NCBI GenBank assembly: GCA_030693155.1
Contig: JAUYBJ010000216.1
Location: forward strand, 1-54,104
Length of the DNA stretch: 54,104 bases
Direction of reading: 5' to 3'
Source: Methylococcales bacterium
GTDB taxonomy: Bacteria > Pseudomonadota > Gammaproteobacteria > Methylococcales > Methylomonadaceae
Within the stretch, counting starts at the first letter, position 1, and every line of letters begins with the position of its first letter. The translations under genes and the position numbers were made by a program. The notes under the pieces are model-generated. The model saw only the letters and a list, made by a program, of their open reading frames with translations. It was not told the origin of the DNA and made no database searches. Positions 27,197 to 35,118 of this stretch are shown here, piece by piece.

Positions 27197-27678
27197 TCTT
27201 TTTTATCCCCTTGGGCTTTTTCTTCAGCGGATTTGAACAAGAACTGACCGATGACTTTTTCAAGAATAATAGCCGATTGAGTAATATCAATTTTGCTGCC
27301 ATTTTTCAATACATCGTCTGAGCCACCTGGTTCAAGATTAACGTATTGTTCACCCAATAAACCAGCGGTAAAAATGCTGGCAGTGGTGTCTTCGGGCAAC
27401 ATAGCGTACTGGCTTTCAATTGCCATTGTGACTACCGATTGATAAGTTTTCGGATCAAAGCGAATGGCAGTGACTTTGCCGATTTTAACCCCTGCGGCAG
27501 ACACGGCAGATTTTACTTTCAAGCCGCCAGAACTTTCAAAGCTGGCAGTGACGCTGTAAGTTTCCTCACTGCCGAACGAGCTGAGATTACTGACTTGCAA
27601 GGCAAGAAAAAAAAGTCCAGCAATACCTGCTGCGACAAAAAGACCAACCAGTGTATCTTGAGTGGCGGTGTGCTGCAT
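27193..27678 (-). CDS. mlaD: MlaD, MCE-domain lipid transport protein
   Basis: MlaD is the periplasmic MCE ring subunit of the Mla phospholipid transporter, anchored by one N-terminal helix (residues 8-25). The start is placed at MQHTATQDTLVGLFVAAG (27678), which lies 1 nt after the mlaE stop; GGAG precedes it. The MCE domain (about 35-115) includes YSVTASFESSGGLKVKSAV and AGVKIGKVTAI, and LLGEQYVNLEPGG follows. At 161 residues it is near normal length. Confidence 0.92.
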   Translation of the reverse strand: MQHTATQDTLVGLFVAAGIAGLFFLALQVSNLSSFGSEETYSVTASFESSGGLKVKSAVSAAGVKIGKVTAIRFDPKTYQSVVTMAIESQYAMLPEDTTASIFTAGLLGEQYVNLEPGGSDDVLKNGSKIDITQSAIILEKVIGQFLFKSAEEKAQGDKKE

Positions 27679-27679
27679 A

Positions 27680-28462
27680 TTACTTATCTCCAAACATAAG
27701 TGCGGTAAGAATAAAATCAAGAATTAAAATACTGAATGCCGAATTGACCACGGTGCGCGTGGTAGCGCGGCTGACACCTTCGGAAGTCGGAATGGCATCA
27801 TAGCCTTCAAACAAGGCAATCCACGAGGTGACAAATCCAAAAATGACACTTTTAATAATGCCGTTGATAATGTCATCGTAAAAATCAATCTGGTTCTGCA
27901 TTTGTGACCAATACGAGCCGTCATCCACGCCCAACAAGCCAGAACCGACCAATTGTCCGCCGATAATACCCACTGCACTGAATAAGGCGGCGAGTAATGG
28001 CATGGAGATAAAGCCCGCTAAAAATCGCGGCGAAATAATACGGCGTATCGGATCAATCGCCATCATTTCCATGCCTGACAATTGTTCGGTGGCTTTCATC
28101 AAACCTATTTCAGCGGTCAACGCAGAACCCGCTCGACCTGCAAATAATAGCGCAGTCACAACGGGCCCCAATTCGCGCACTAAAGACGCGGCAACCATGA
28201 TGCCCAGACTTTCTTCTGCGCCAAAATCAGACAGAATATAAAAGCCTTGCAAGCCCAAAACCATACCGACAAACAAGCCTGAAATGGTGATAATCAAAAA
28301 CGATAAGACCCCAACTGAAAACAGTTGGTTCATTAACAAGCGCGGTCTGGGTAACACACTCAGAATACCCGCAAGGGTTGCCAAAAGAAAGTAAGTCGCT
28401 CGCCCCAGCTTAGTAAAGCTGGTACGGGTGTCTGCGCCTAGGCGTTGAAAAAATTGCATCAT
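27680..28462 (-). CDS. mlaE: MlaE, phospholipid transporter permease
   Basis: MlaE is the integral-membrane permease of MlaFEDB. The 260-residue protein has the MlaE signatures [53 protein letters not shown] and [14 protein letters not shown], with five to six membrane segments. Its start lies only 3 nt after the stop of the TOPRIM gene, so translation probably depends on ribosomes coming from that inserted gene or on an internal start of transcription. The normal partner, mlaF, lies 1.7 kb upstream on the far side of the ATPase/TOPRIM pair. Confidence 0.94.
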   Translation of the reverse strand: MMQFFQRLGADTRTSFTKLGRATYFLLATLAGILSVLPRPRLLMNQLFSVGVLSFLIITISGLFVGMVLGLQGFYILSDFGAEESLGIMVAASLVRELGPVVTALLFAGRAGSALTAEIGLMKATEQLSGMEMMAIDPIRRIISPRFLAGFISMPLLAALFSAVGIIGGQLVGSGLLGVDDGSYWSQMQNQIDFYDDIINGIIKSVIFGFVTSWIALFEGYDAIPTSEGVSRATTRTVVNSAFSILILDFILTALMFGDK

Positions 28463-28465
28463 ATT

Positions 28466-29034
28466 TTATTCTGATTCAGCAAAAAGTTGGGTTAATTGGG
28501 TTTTTAAATCGTTAAAATAGCTGTGTGAAAAATCGTAAGGGGCGTTGGGATACGCTAATTTATAAATTTGATTAAGAATAGCCTTGTGATTTTCTTTTGA
28601 CTCAAACTGTGAACAACTTAAAAAACATTGAATACAATTCCTTTGTTCTTGCTCTATAGTGGATAAAATAAGCGATTCTAAATAGCCTACTTTCGTTTCT
28701 GGGTCGCACATTATGTAAGTTTGACTAATACTTATTAATCCCAATTGTTCAATAGCATTATTTAAACTTGTTTTGGTATTTTCATAACCACCAAAAATTT
28801 TATCGTTTTTTCTATTATCCGCATCCACAACAAATAAAACTTTTTTATTTGCCCCGCATTAATCAAATTTTGCAAATTTTCATAGCGTTGATGAGTTGCT
28901 TGAAGCAAGTCACTTTTGCCACGAAAGATATAAAAATTTATATTTTTTGTATCAGAACCAAGATGATGGTTAATAATTTCTTCTAAAAAATCCCTGTCAT
29001 TCTTCCCTTCACAAACAATAGCAACGCCTACCAT
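28466..29034 (-). pseudogene. TOPRIM-domain (OLD-associated) nuclease-like gene, frameshifted
   Basis: Two overlapping frames together make one TOPRIM protein of about 185 residues. The first (29034 down to about 28841) has VGVAIVCEGKNDRDFLEEII, supplying the catalytic Glu. The second continues with KVLFVVDADNRKNDKIFGG, supplying the DxD metal site, and a helical C-terminal part to 28466. The junction is a run of six A residues (28841-28846 on the reverse strand); a seventh A, or a -1 slip, restores one frame. This may be a mutation, an assembly error, or programmed frameshifting. TOPRIM proteins next to OLD-like ATPases act in phage defence (PARIS- or Gabija-like logic), but this pair is not a recognised subtype to me. 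Confidence 0.7.
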
Positions 29035-30014
29035 CCGCGCACCTCGCGTTTTTGTTCAATGCTATCTAACAACATTTCATAATCATCTGTGATTGATTTA
29101 ATTTCCTGCTGTTTATCTTTAACCAATAGCGTGTAGGAAATATCTTGTTCATCTAATTTTTTAGCCACCCGTGCAAATGATTCCAGCATTTCTTTTGAAT
29201 GCGTAGTGGCAAATATTTGGCAGTTGGTTTTTTTAGACAGTGTTAAAATAATTTCCCATAATCTATCAAGGTGGTCGTAATAAATACCGTTGTCTATTTC
29301 ATCAATAAATAAATAGCCGTTTTCACAAGCATAAAGAGCGCAAATAATAGAAATATAATGTCTTAATCCATCGCCGAATTCCGTTATATCACGCCATTCG
29401 CCTTTTGTTTTACATTGTGGTTTAGTCCCACCAATTAATTTAAAACTATCAATTGAATTATCAAACTCTTGAACAAGCGCACTTAGGTCAGTTTCTTTTT
29501 CATGTTTTTGAATAGCCTCATAAGCCTCTGCTAAATCATTATCAGACCAACCAAAATTATCTATAACTTTTATGTTATTTATATGCTCAAAAATAAAATT
29601 AAATTCTTTTGCATTAATAATTACTGACTCGTTATTAATTGATAAATTATATTCTTTTATCGCATCTTTTTCTGAAATGTAAAAATCTATTTTTCTTAAA
29701 TATGATTTGGTTGAATAATTTTTTGTAGCATCTAAAATTTGTATTTTATCAATAGGCTTATTATTGGCAAGATTATGAAGAATATTTAAATTTTCACGCG
29801 CATACTTAATGCTAAAGATTGCTGTCGCCATCGAATTAACATTAACAGAATGAACATTAATAAAACAAGCCTCCAACAACGCCGTCTTACCGACATTATT
29901 CTTACCACCAATTAAATTAACGCGCTTAAACCCAGACGCTTTAAAATCTTTAAAGCATTTAAACTCTTTAATTTCAATGTCTGTTAAAAAATGCGCGGTG
30001 GTTGGTGCAGTCAT
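29028..30014 (-). CDS. AAA ATPase, OLD/AAA_15-like
   Basis: The start is placed at MTAPTTAHFLTDIEIKEFKCF (30014). The longer frame to 30125 reads through a palindromic repeat and is rejected. The protein has FKRVNLIGGKNNVGKTALLEA (Walker A), a long AT-rich low-conservation middle, an ABC-like segment ITEFGDGLRHYISII, Walker B NGYLFIDEIDNGIYYDHL, and an H-loop region CQIFATTHSKEML. This matches the SMC/RecF-like ATPases that pair with TOPRIM proteins. It overlaps the TOPRIM gene by 7 nt. It lies within the mla operon, and its base composition is visibly more AT-rich than that of the mla genes, suggesting transfer. Confidence 0.82.
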   Translation of the reverse strand: MTAPTTAHFLTDIEIKEFKCFKDFKASGFKRVNLIGGKNNVGKTALLEACFINVHSVNVNSMATAIFSIKYARENLNILHNLANNKPIDKIQILDATKNYSTKSYLRKIDFYISEKDAIKEYNLSINNESVIINAKEFNFIFEHINNIKVIDNFGWSDNDLAEAYEAIQKHEKETDLSALVQEFDNSIDSFKLIGGTKPQCKTKGEWRDITEFGDGLRHYISIICALYACENGYLFIDEIDNGIYYDHLDRLWEIILTLSKKTNCQIFATTHSKEMLESFARVAKKLDEQDISYTLLVKDKQQEIKSITDDYEMLLDSIEQKREVRGW

Positions 30015-30048
30015 AATATAGTATTGATAATAGATGAAATGATTAATT

Positions 30049-30131
30049 CGTAGGTTGGGTTGCCGTTTTTTTGGCAACCCAACATTCTTTGGTATTCGTT
30101 GGGTTGCGAAAGAGCCGCAACCCAACCTACG
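30049..30131. repeat. palindromic repeat in the mlaF / ATPase gap
   Basis: CGTAGGTTGGGTTGC (30049-30063) is inverted at 30117-30131 as GCAACCCAACCTACG. An inner pair GTTGGGTTGCC/GGCAACCCAAC gives a compact 83-bp structure, MITE- or REP-like. It lies at the edge of the ATPase/TOPRIM insertion. Confidence 0.7.
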
Positions 30132-30143
30132 AAGCTAACCTAA

Positions 30144-30971
30144 TTAATAGCGTTTTCCAGTAGATAACAAATCATCGACATACTCTTTAGCGGGATAATG
30201 AAAATGCACTGGGCCATCTGCCGCGCCGTGCATGAACTGTTGTACCCATTCGGATGATGATTGTTCGATTTGCGCAGGTGTCCCGTGATCGACTACTTTT
30301 CCGTTGGCGATAACGTAGATGTAATCGGCAATTTTTGCCGTTTCTTCCACATCATGCGAGACGATGATGCTGGTTAAGCCTAGGGTTTCATTCAAGGCTT
30401 TAATCAGTAGCACTAACACGCCCATTGAAATCGGGTCTTGTCCTGTGAACGGTTCGTCGTACAAAATCATCATCGGGTCAAGGGCAATGGCTCTGGCTAA
30501 TGCCACGCGCCGAGCCATACCGCCTGATAATTCATTCGGCATGAGCTGATGCGCACCGCGTAAACCGACCGCTTGTAATTTCATCAACACCAAGGAGCGA
30601 ATCATGGATTCGGTCAAATGGGTGTGTTCGCGCAGTGGGAAGGCGACGTTATCATAGACGTTCATGTCGGTAAGCAATGCGCCGCTTTGAAATAACATTC
30701 CCATGCGTTTGCGCAATTCATAGAGTTCTTTACGGCGTAACTGGTGTACGTTTTGCCCGTCAACGGTAACCGTGCCTTTTTCGGGGTATAACTGCCCTCC
30801 GATGAGTTTCAGCAGGGTGGTTTTACCCGTGCCGCTGGGCCCCATGATGGCGGTGATTTTACCGCGTTCAAAATCCAGTGAAATATCATCGAATATTTTA
30901 TTGTTGCCGCGAGAAAAGGTTAAATCACGAACGGAGACTAGGGTGTTTTGAGGGGCGTTGCTATTATCCAT
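30144..30971 (-). CDS. mlaF: MlaF, phospholipid transporter ATPase
   Basis: MlaF is the cytoplasmic ATP-binding subunit of the Mla system, which moves phospholipids between inner and outer membrane. Its 275 residues contain Walker A GPSGTGKTTLLKL, Q-loop LFQSGALLTDMNVYDNVAFP, ABC signature ELSGGMARRVALARA, Walker B ILYDEPFTGQDP and H-loop IIVSHDVEETAKIAD. A C-terminal extension, present in MlaF, contacts neighbouring subunits. The next mla gene (mlaE) is separated from it by the ATPase/TOPRIM pair. Confidence 0.95.
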   Translation of the reverse strand: MDNSNAPQNTLVSVRDLTFSRGNNKIFDDISLDFERGKITAIMGPSGTGKTTLLKLIGGQLYPEKGTVTVDGQNVHQLRRKELYELRKRMGMLFQSGALLTDMNVYDNVAFPLREHTHLTESMIRSLVLMKLQAVGLRGAHQLMPNELSGGMARRVALARAIALDPMMILYDEPFTGQDPISMGVLVLLIKALNETLGLTSIIVSHDVEETAKIADYIYVIANGKVVDHGTPAQIEQSSSEWVQQFMHGAADGPVHFHYPAKEYVDDLLSTGKRY

Positions 30972-31040
30972 GCTGTGCTTGGCGTATCGGTTGCAAATCT
31001 GAGATGACTATTCTCTATGACTACTCGCTAGTAAGTCAAT

Positions 31041-32048
31041 CTATTGTGCGGATGACTCGCTGTTAAACGTGGCTAAAATGTGTTTTGCGTGGTCATCGGC
31101 ACCCGATGGCAGTTTGTCGCTGCTGTGAGCAATCCATGTGGCAATATCTTTCCATGTGGTAACGGCGTGTAAATCACGCAATAACATATGATAGCCCTGT
31201 GGATAAATCGCTACGGTTTTATTGCTGCTATCGGTAGCAAGTAGCGTATTAAGAAAGGTGTAGGTGGGTTCTTTGGGGATAATATCGTCTTTTTCGCCAT
31301 ACAGTATCAGGGTATTTTTATGCAGAGCGCGGGCATTGTTAAACGCGGCATCCATTAAATCGGTCAGTCCGTAAATGGCTTCAACTCGCGTGCCTTTTAT
31401 CACCCACGGGTCTTTGCCCAAGGCGCGGAGCATTTTGATATTATCGGATGGCATGACGTGTACGCCTTTGCCTGTCAGCGTCAGCCACGGCATACTGTGT
31501 GCCGCAACCCATAACAAACTGGTTTGATACCACGGCATGGTTTCTCGCGCCCACAGTGCAGGTGCGGACAAAATAACACCATCCACAGGCGGCATGGTAC
31601 TTTGGCTCATCGCGGCAATAATCACTGCGCCGCCCATGCTTTCACCGAGCAGATACACAGGCTGTTTAGGATAACGTTGTTTTAATAAACGTACCAAACC
31701 CTGCAAATCCTCGGTATACGCCGCACTGCCCGCCCACAAGCCACGCTTAGGCGACGCACCAAAACCGCGTTGATCGTAAGCAAAACAGGCGACACCCAAT
31801 CCGCTGAGATACTGCGCGGGCGTGGTAAAAAATTGACTGTAATCATTAAAACCATGCAGCGCAATCAGTACCGCGTGTGGTTCAGTTTTCGGCAACCAGC
31901 GGCGTAGCGGTAAAGTCGCGCCGTCTTCGGTAATGAATGCAGTCTCAGTCAGTCGGGCAGGCAAGATTTTCTCACCCACAGGATGAATTTCAGGCATACA
32001 GCCGCTGAGGGTGATAAGCAGTAATAAGGCGATAAGTGAGGTTTTCAT
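31041..32048 (-). CDS. alpha/beta hydrolase lipoprotein (monoacylglycerol lipase-like)
   Basis: The start is placed at MKTSLIALLLLITLSGC (32048), a lipoprotein signal with Cys at position 17; the longer frame to 32225 runs into a palindromic repeat. The hydrolase-4 fold has LIALHGFNDYSQFF (oxyanion), YDQRGFGASPKRGLW, the nucleophile Ser in YLLGESMGGAVI, Asp in LILYGEKDDIIP and His in GYHMLLRDL. This fits the lysophospholipase/monoglyceride lipase family. The lipobox suggests it is membrane-anchored in the periplasm. Confidence 0.88.
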   Translation of the reverse strand: MKTSLIALLLLITLSGCMPEIHPVGEKILPARLTETAFITEDGATLPLRRWLPKTEPHAVLIALHGFNDYSQFFTTPAQYLSGLGVACFAYDQRGFGASPKRGLWAGSAAYTEDLQGLVRLLKQRYPKQPVYLLGESMGGAVIIAAMSQSTMPPVDGVILSAPALWARETMPWYQTSLLWVAAHSMPWLTLTGKGVHVMPSDNIKMLRALGKDPWVIKGTRVEAIYGLTDLMDAAFNNARALHKNTLILYGEKDDIIPKEPTYTFLNTLLATDSSNKTVAIYPQGYHMLLRDLHAVTTWKDIATWIAHSSDKLPSGADDHAKHILATFNSESSAQ

Positions 32049-32107
32049 GTTAGCTATTATAAAGCGCGGGGTGTTTTCATACCAATAGCGTAACTCAATA
32101 ATCAGTC

Positions 32108-32203
32108 GTAGGGTGGGCATTGCCCACCATTTTGGATGCGGACATAACAACATGATTGTGTTTGTATTGATGCTGTTTGGTGGGCAATGCCCACCCCACC
32201 TAC
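32108..32203. repeat. 96-bp MITE-like element, copy 1
   Basis: The ends are inverted repeats (GTAGGGTGGGCATTGCCCACC on the left; GGTGGGCAATGCCCACC plus CCACCTAC on the right), each also a small hairpin. The core contains ACAACATGATTGTGTTTGT. The element at 37357-37448 is the same sequence in the opposite orientation, with the core nearly conserved, so this is a dispersed element and not a chance palindrome. Confidence 0.85.
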
Positions 32204-32214
32204 TACCGACTATT

Positions 32215-33636
32215 TCAAGGCACATCCAACTCCAGCTCTTTTATCTTCCGCGTCAACGTATTGCGCCCATAACCCAGCAACAATGCTGATTCGTGGCGTT
32301 TGCCTTGGGTGTAGTCCAAGGCGGCGGCGATGAGTACGCTTTCTACTCGTTCAACAATGTGTTCGGCGATACGCGCTTCTTTGTTGCGTAGCTGTTGATC
32401 TATGACAGTTCTTAATAGGGCTTCCCAGTTGCTGTCGATGCTGATTTTTTCGGCAGGGCTGTTTAAAAACTCAGGCGGCAGGTCGTGCAGATGAATTTCT
32501 CGTCCTGATGCCATGACGGTGAGCCAGCGGCAGGTGTTTTCCAGTTGGCGAACATTGCCTGCCCAATCCAGTGTGCTTAAAAAGGCTTCGGCTTCGGGTT
32601 TTAATACTTTGACTTCGGCGTTCAGTTCAACTGCCGCTTGTTGCAAAAAATGGCGCAGTAATAAGGGAATATCCTGTTTGCGTTCGCGTAGCGGTGGAAT
32701 ATGCACACGAATCACATTGAGTCGATGAAATAAATCTTCACGAAAGCGTCCTTGTTCAACCAAGGTTTCCAGATTTTGATGGGTGGCGGCAATAATACGC
32801 ACATCGGCTTTTATCGCGGAATACGCGCCGACAGGGTAAAACTCACCATCCGCCAAGACACGCAATAAGCGGGTTTGCAGTTCGGCGGGCATATCGCCGA
32901 TTTCATCGAGAAACAGGGTGCCGTCACTGGCTTGTTCAAAGCGTCCCGCACGGCGTTGTACTGCACCGGTGAACGCGCCTTTTTCGTGTCCGAATAGCTC
33001 TGATTCCATTAAGTCTTTGGGAATCGCTGCCATGTTCAGGGCAATAAAGGGTTTGGCACTGCGTGGACTATGACGGTGCAGGGCTTTGGCGACCAGTTCT
33101 TTACCCGTGCCTGATTCGCCATTGATAAGGACGGTGATATTAGACCGTGCCAGTCGTCCGATAGCACGAAACACTTCCTGCATGGCGGGGGCTTCACCAA
33201 TGATTTCAGGTGTGGGGGCAATGTTGGTCTCCGCAGATACCGAATCATTGGCTTCTCTGCGCTGGCGGTTATGAATACACGCTCGCCGCGCTAAATCGAC
33301 CACTTCTTTTATATCAAACGGTTTGGGTAAATACTCAAATGCACCACCATGAAATGCCGATACGGCACTTTCCAAATCGGAGTGCGCAGTCATGACGATG
33401 ACAGGTAAATCGGGATGCGTGTGTTGCAGTTTATCCAACAGCGTCAGCCCGTCCATATTGGGCATACGAATATCGGTGATGAGCGCGTCAGGCAAATCGC
33501 TTTGCAATGCGACTAATAAGGCATTGGCATCGGCAAAACTGCGGGTGATAAAATCGGCTTTTTGCAGAGCTTTTTCCACCACCCAACGAATCGATTTGTC
33601 ATCATCGACTATCCAAACGGTTTCTGATTTATTCAT
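32215..33636 (-). CDS. ntrC: nitrogen regulation response regulator NtrC
   Basis: NtrC (NR-I) activates sigma-54 promoters of nitrogen assimilation genes when phosphorylated by NtrB. The 473-residue protein has a receiver domain (VDDDKSIRWVVE, phospho-acceptor Asp in ALITDIRMPNMDG), an AAA+ domain (GESGTGKELVAKAL, the sigma-54-contacting GAFTGA loop, DGTLFLDEIGDMP), and a C-terminal Fis-type HTH (RHESALLLGYGRNTLTRKIK). It overlaps ntrB by 8 nt. A copy of its last 43 codons occurs at 46628-46758. Confidence 0.97.
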   Translation of the reverse strand: MNKSETVWIVDDDKSIRWVVEKALQKADFITRSFADANALLVALQSDLPDALITDIRMPNMDGLTLLDKLQHTHPDLPVIVMTAHSDLESAVSAFHGGAFEYLPKPFDIKEVVDLARRACIHNRQRREANDSVSAETNIAPTPEIIGEAPAMQEVFRAIGRLARSNITVLINGESGTGKELVAKALHRHSPRSAKPFIALNMAAIPKDLMESELFGHEKGAFTGAVQRRAGRFEQASDGTLFLDEIGDMPAELQTRLLRVLADGEFYPVGAYSAIKADVRIIAATHQNLETLVEQGRFREDLFHRLNVIRVHIPPLRERKQDIPLLLRHFLQQAAVELNAEVKVLKPEAEAFLSTLDWAGNVRQLENTCRWLTVMASGREIHLHDLPPEFLNSPAEKISIDSNWEALLRTVIDQQLRNKEARIAEHIVERVESVLIAAALDYTQGKRHESALLLGYGRNTLTRKIKELELDVP

Positions 33637-34711
33637 TTCCTGTTCCTAAGGGTAAAAAAACTGAAAACACGGTATATCCCGCTTCACTATTGCATTCAAT
33701 CAGCCCGTTATGTTGATTAATCAAGGCTTGCGCAATGGATAATCCCAAACCTGTACCATCGGCGCGACCCGTAATCATCGGATAAAATATCTGTTTCATC
33801 ATTTCTGGCGTGATGCCTGGGCCGTCATCAATAATGTCGCATTTGATGGCGAGTTTATGGCGTTTGCGTCCGATGGTGGTATGGCGATGAATGCGGCTTT
33901 TAAGAATGATATGCCCTTTACCCTCGGTAGCCTGTACCGCGTTGCGGGTGATATTCAACAGGGCTTGAATGAGCTGATCTTTATCGGCGTGTATGTCGGG
34001 AATGCTGGGATCATAATCACATTCAATACTGAGATTGCCCACCGATTCGGCTTGTACCACGCTACGGACGCGCTCCAAAACTTCATGAATGTTGATGGAT
34101 TTTTTATCGGGTAATTTATTGGGGCCGAGCATTTTATCCATCAAGCCCTGCAAACGGTCGGATTCGGCAATAATAATCTGGGTGTATTCTTTCAGTTCAG
34201 GTGACTGTAATTCTAAATCCAGCAGTTGTGCCGCGCCGCGCAAGCCGCCCAGCGGATTTTTAATTTCATGCGCCAAGCCTCTGACCAATAATCGCGCGGT
34301 ATTTTGCTGAGTGAGCAACTGCTCATCTTTAGAAATGCGTAAATGGTTGTCTATCTGCTGCAATTCAACCAAGACTTCCTGCACCTCTTCATCTTCTGAT
34401 AACGGCGTTGCGCTGAGATTGATAGTGACATTCTGCCCCATGCGATTGAGAATAGTGGAGTGATCTACTAGGGGTTCTGCCATGCTCAGGCATTGTTGCA
34501 GGTTGGCAAGTAGCGAAGGATTGGACGGTTTGAATAATTGCCACGCATCATGACCGACCAAATGCCGCGCACTGTCCGCCAGAATAATTTCTCCCGCCGT
34601 ATTGATATAAGTGAGCCTTAAGTCACGATCGAATAAAAGAACGGCGGTAGTAAGGTGATCGAGTATGCGCTTGTACATGATTTTTGAAGGTGATTGCGGA
34701 AAGAAAAACAT
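33629..34711 (-). CDS. ntrB: nitrogen regulation sensor kinase NtrB
   Basis: NtrB (NR-II) is the cytosolic histidine kinase/phosphatase for NtrC, controlled by PII. Domains: PAS (ILDHLTTAVLLFDRDLRLTY), dimerisation and phosphoacceptor (phospho-His in GLAHEIKNPLGGLRGAAQLL), and HATPase (ITRNAVQATEG, DDGPGITPEMMKQIFYP, GTGLGLSIAQALI). The start at 34711 has AGGA upstream; an internal ATG at 34678 (MYKRILDHL) matches other NtrB N-termini and is equally possible. No glnA lies upstream in this window. Confidence 0.94.
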   Translation of the reverse strand: MFFFPQSPSKIMYKRILDHLTTAVLLFDRDLRLTYINTAGEIILADSARHLVGHDAWQLFKPSNPSLLANLQQCLSMAEPLVDHSTILNRMGQNVTINLSATPLSEDEEVQEVLVELQQIDNHLRISKDEQLLTQQNTARLLVRGLAHEIKNPLGGLRGAAQLLDLELQSPELKEYTQIIIAESDRLQGLMDKMLGPNKLPDKKSINIHEVLERVRSVVQAESVGNLSIECDYDPSIPDIHADKDQLIQALLNITRNAVQATEGKGHIILKSRIHRHTTIGRKRHKLAIKCDIIDDGPGITPEMMKQIFYPMITGRADGTGLGLSIAQALINQHNGLIECNSEAGYTVFSVFLPLGTGNE

Positions 34712-34836
34712 CTTGTCCTAAAAGCCAAGCAATTTATAGACCAACAGTGTAAGCCTTGCTTTTTGTAGACTGCTCTTGTTTTGACGCACCATTATAGCGC
34801 ATTTATGATTCTATTTTGGTGCAATAAGGAGGGGTG

Positions 34837-35100
34837 AGCATCTCGCTCCAATGCTCCAGCGTTGGAATGCAGTCGTAGACGCTCCAGCGTCTTCGTGCGT
34901 TTTAATACGCAACGCTAGAGCGTTGCTGGATGAATTCCCACGCGGGCGAGACTGTAAAAGTATTCGCGTGGGAGTGGCTTTAGCCACGATTTCGTGGCTA
35001 AAGCCACTCCCACATTATAATAAAAACAATGAGTTATGAAGTTAAAGAATTGTTTCATACATTATTTTTGTAATACTTTTACAGTTTCGGGAGCGTGGGA
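34837..35100. repeat. nested palindromic repeat block
   Basis: This stretch between ntrB and aas has no gene. It contains GCTCCAGCGT/ACGCTAGAGC-type repeats, a 46-bp near-perfect palindrome at 34968-35013 (GTGGGAGTGGCTTTAGCCAC and its complement around a short loop), and an inverted pair ACTGTAAAAGTATT (34951-34964) / AATACTTTTACAGT (35072-35085). CCCACGCG and GAGCGTGGGA occur outside these. The arrangement suggests one element inserted within another. Confidence 0.75.
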
Positions 35101-35118
35101 ACTATAAATTACGATAAT

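Noticed and set aside
30015-30125. N-terminal extension of the ATPase
   Set aside because: It would translate a palindromic intergenic repeat; the ATG at 30014 begins the conserved domain.
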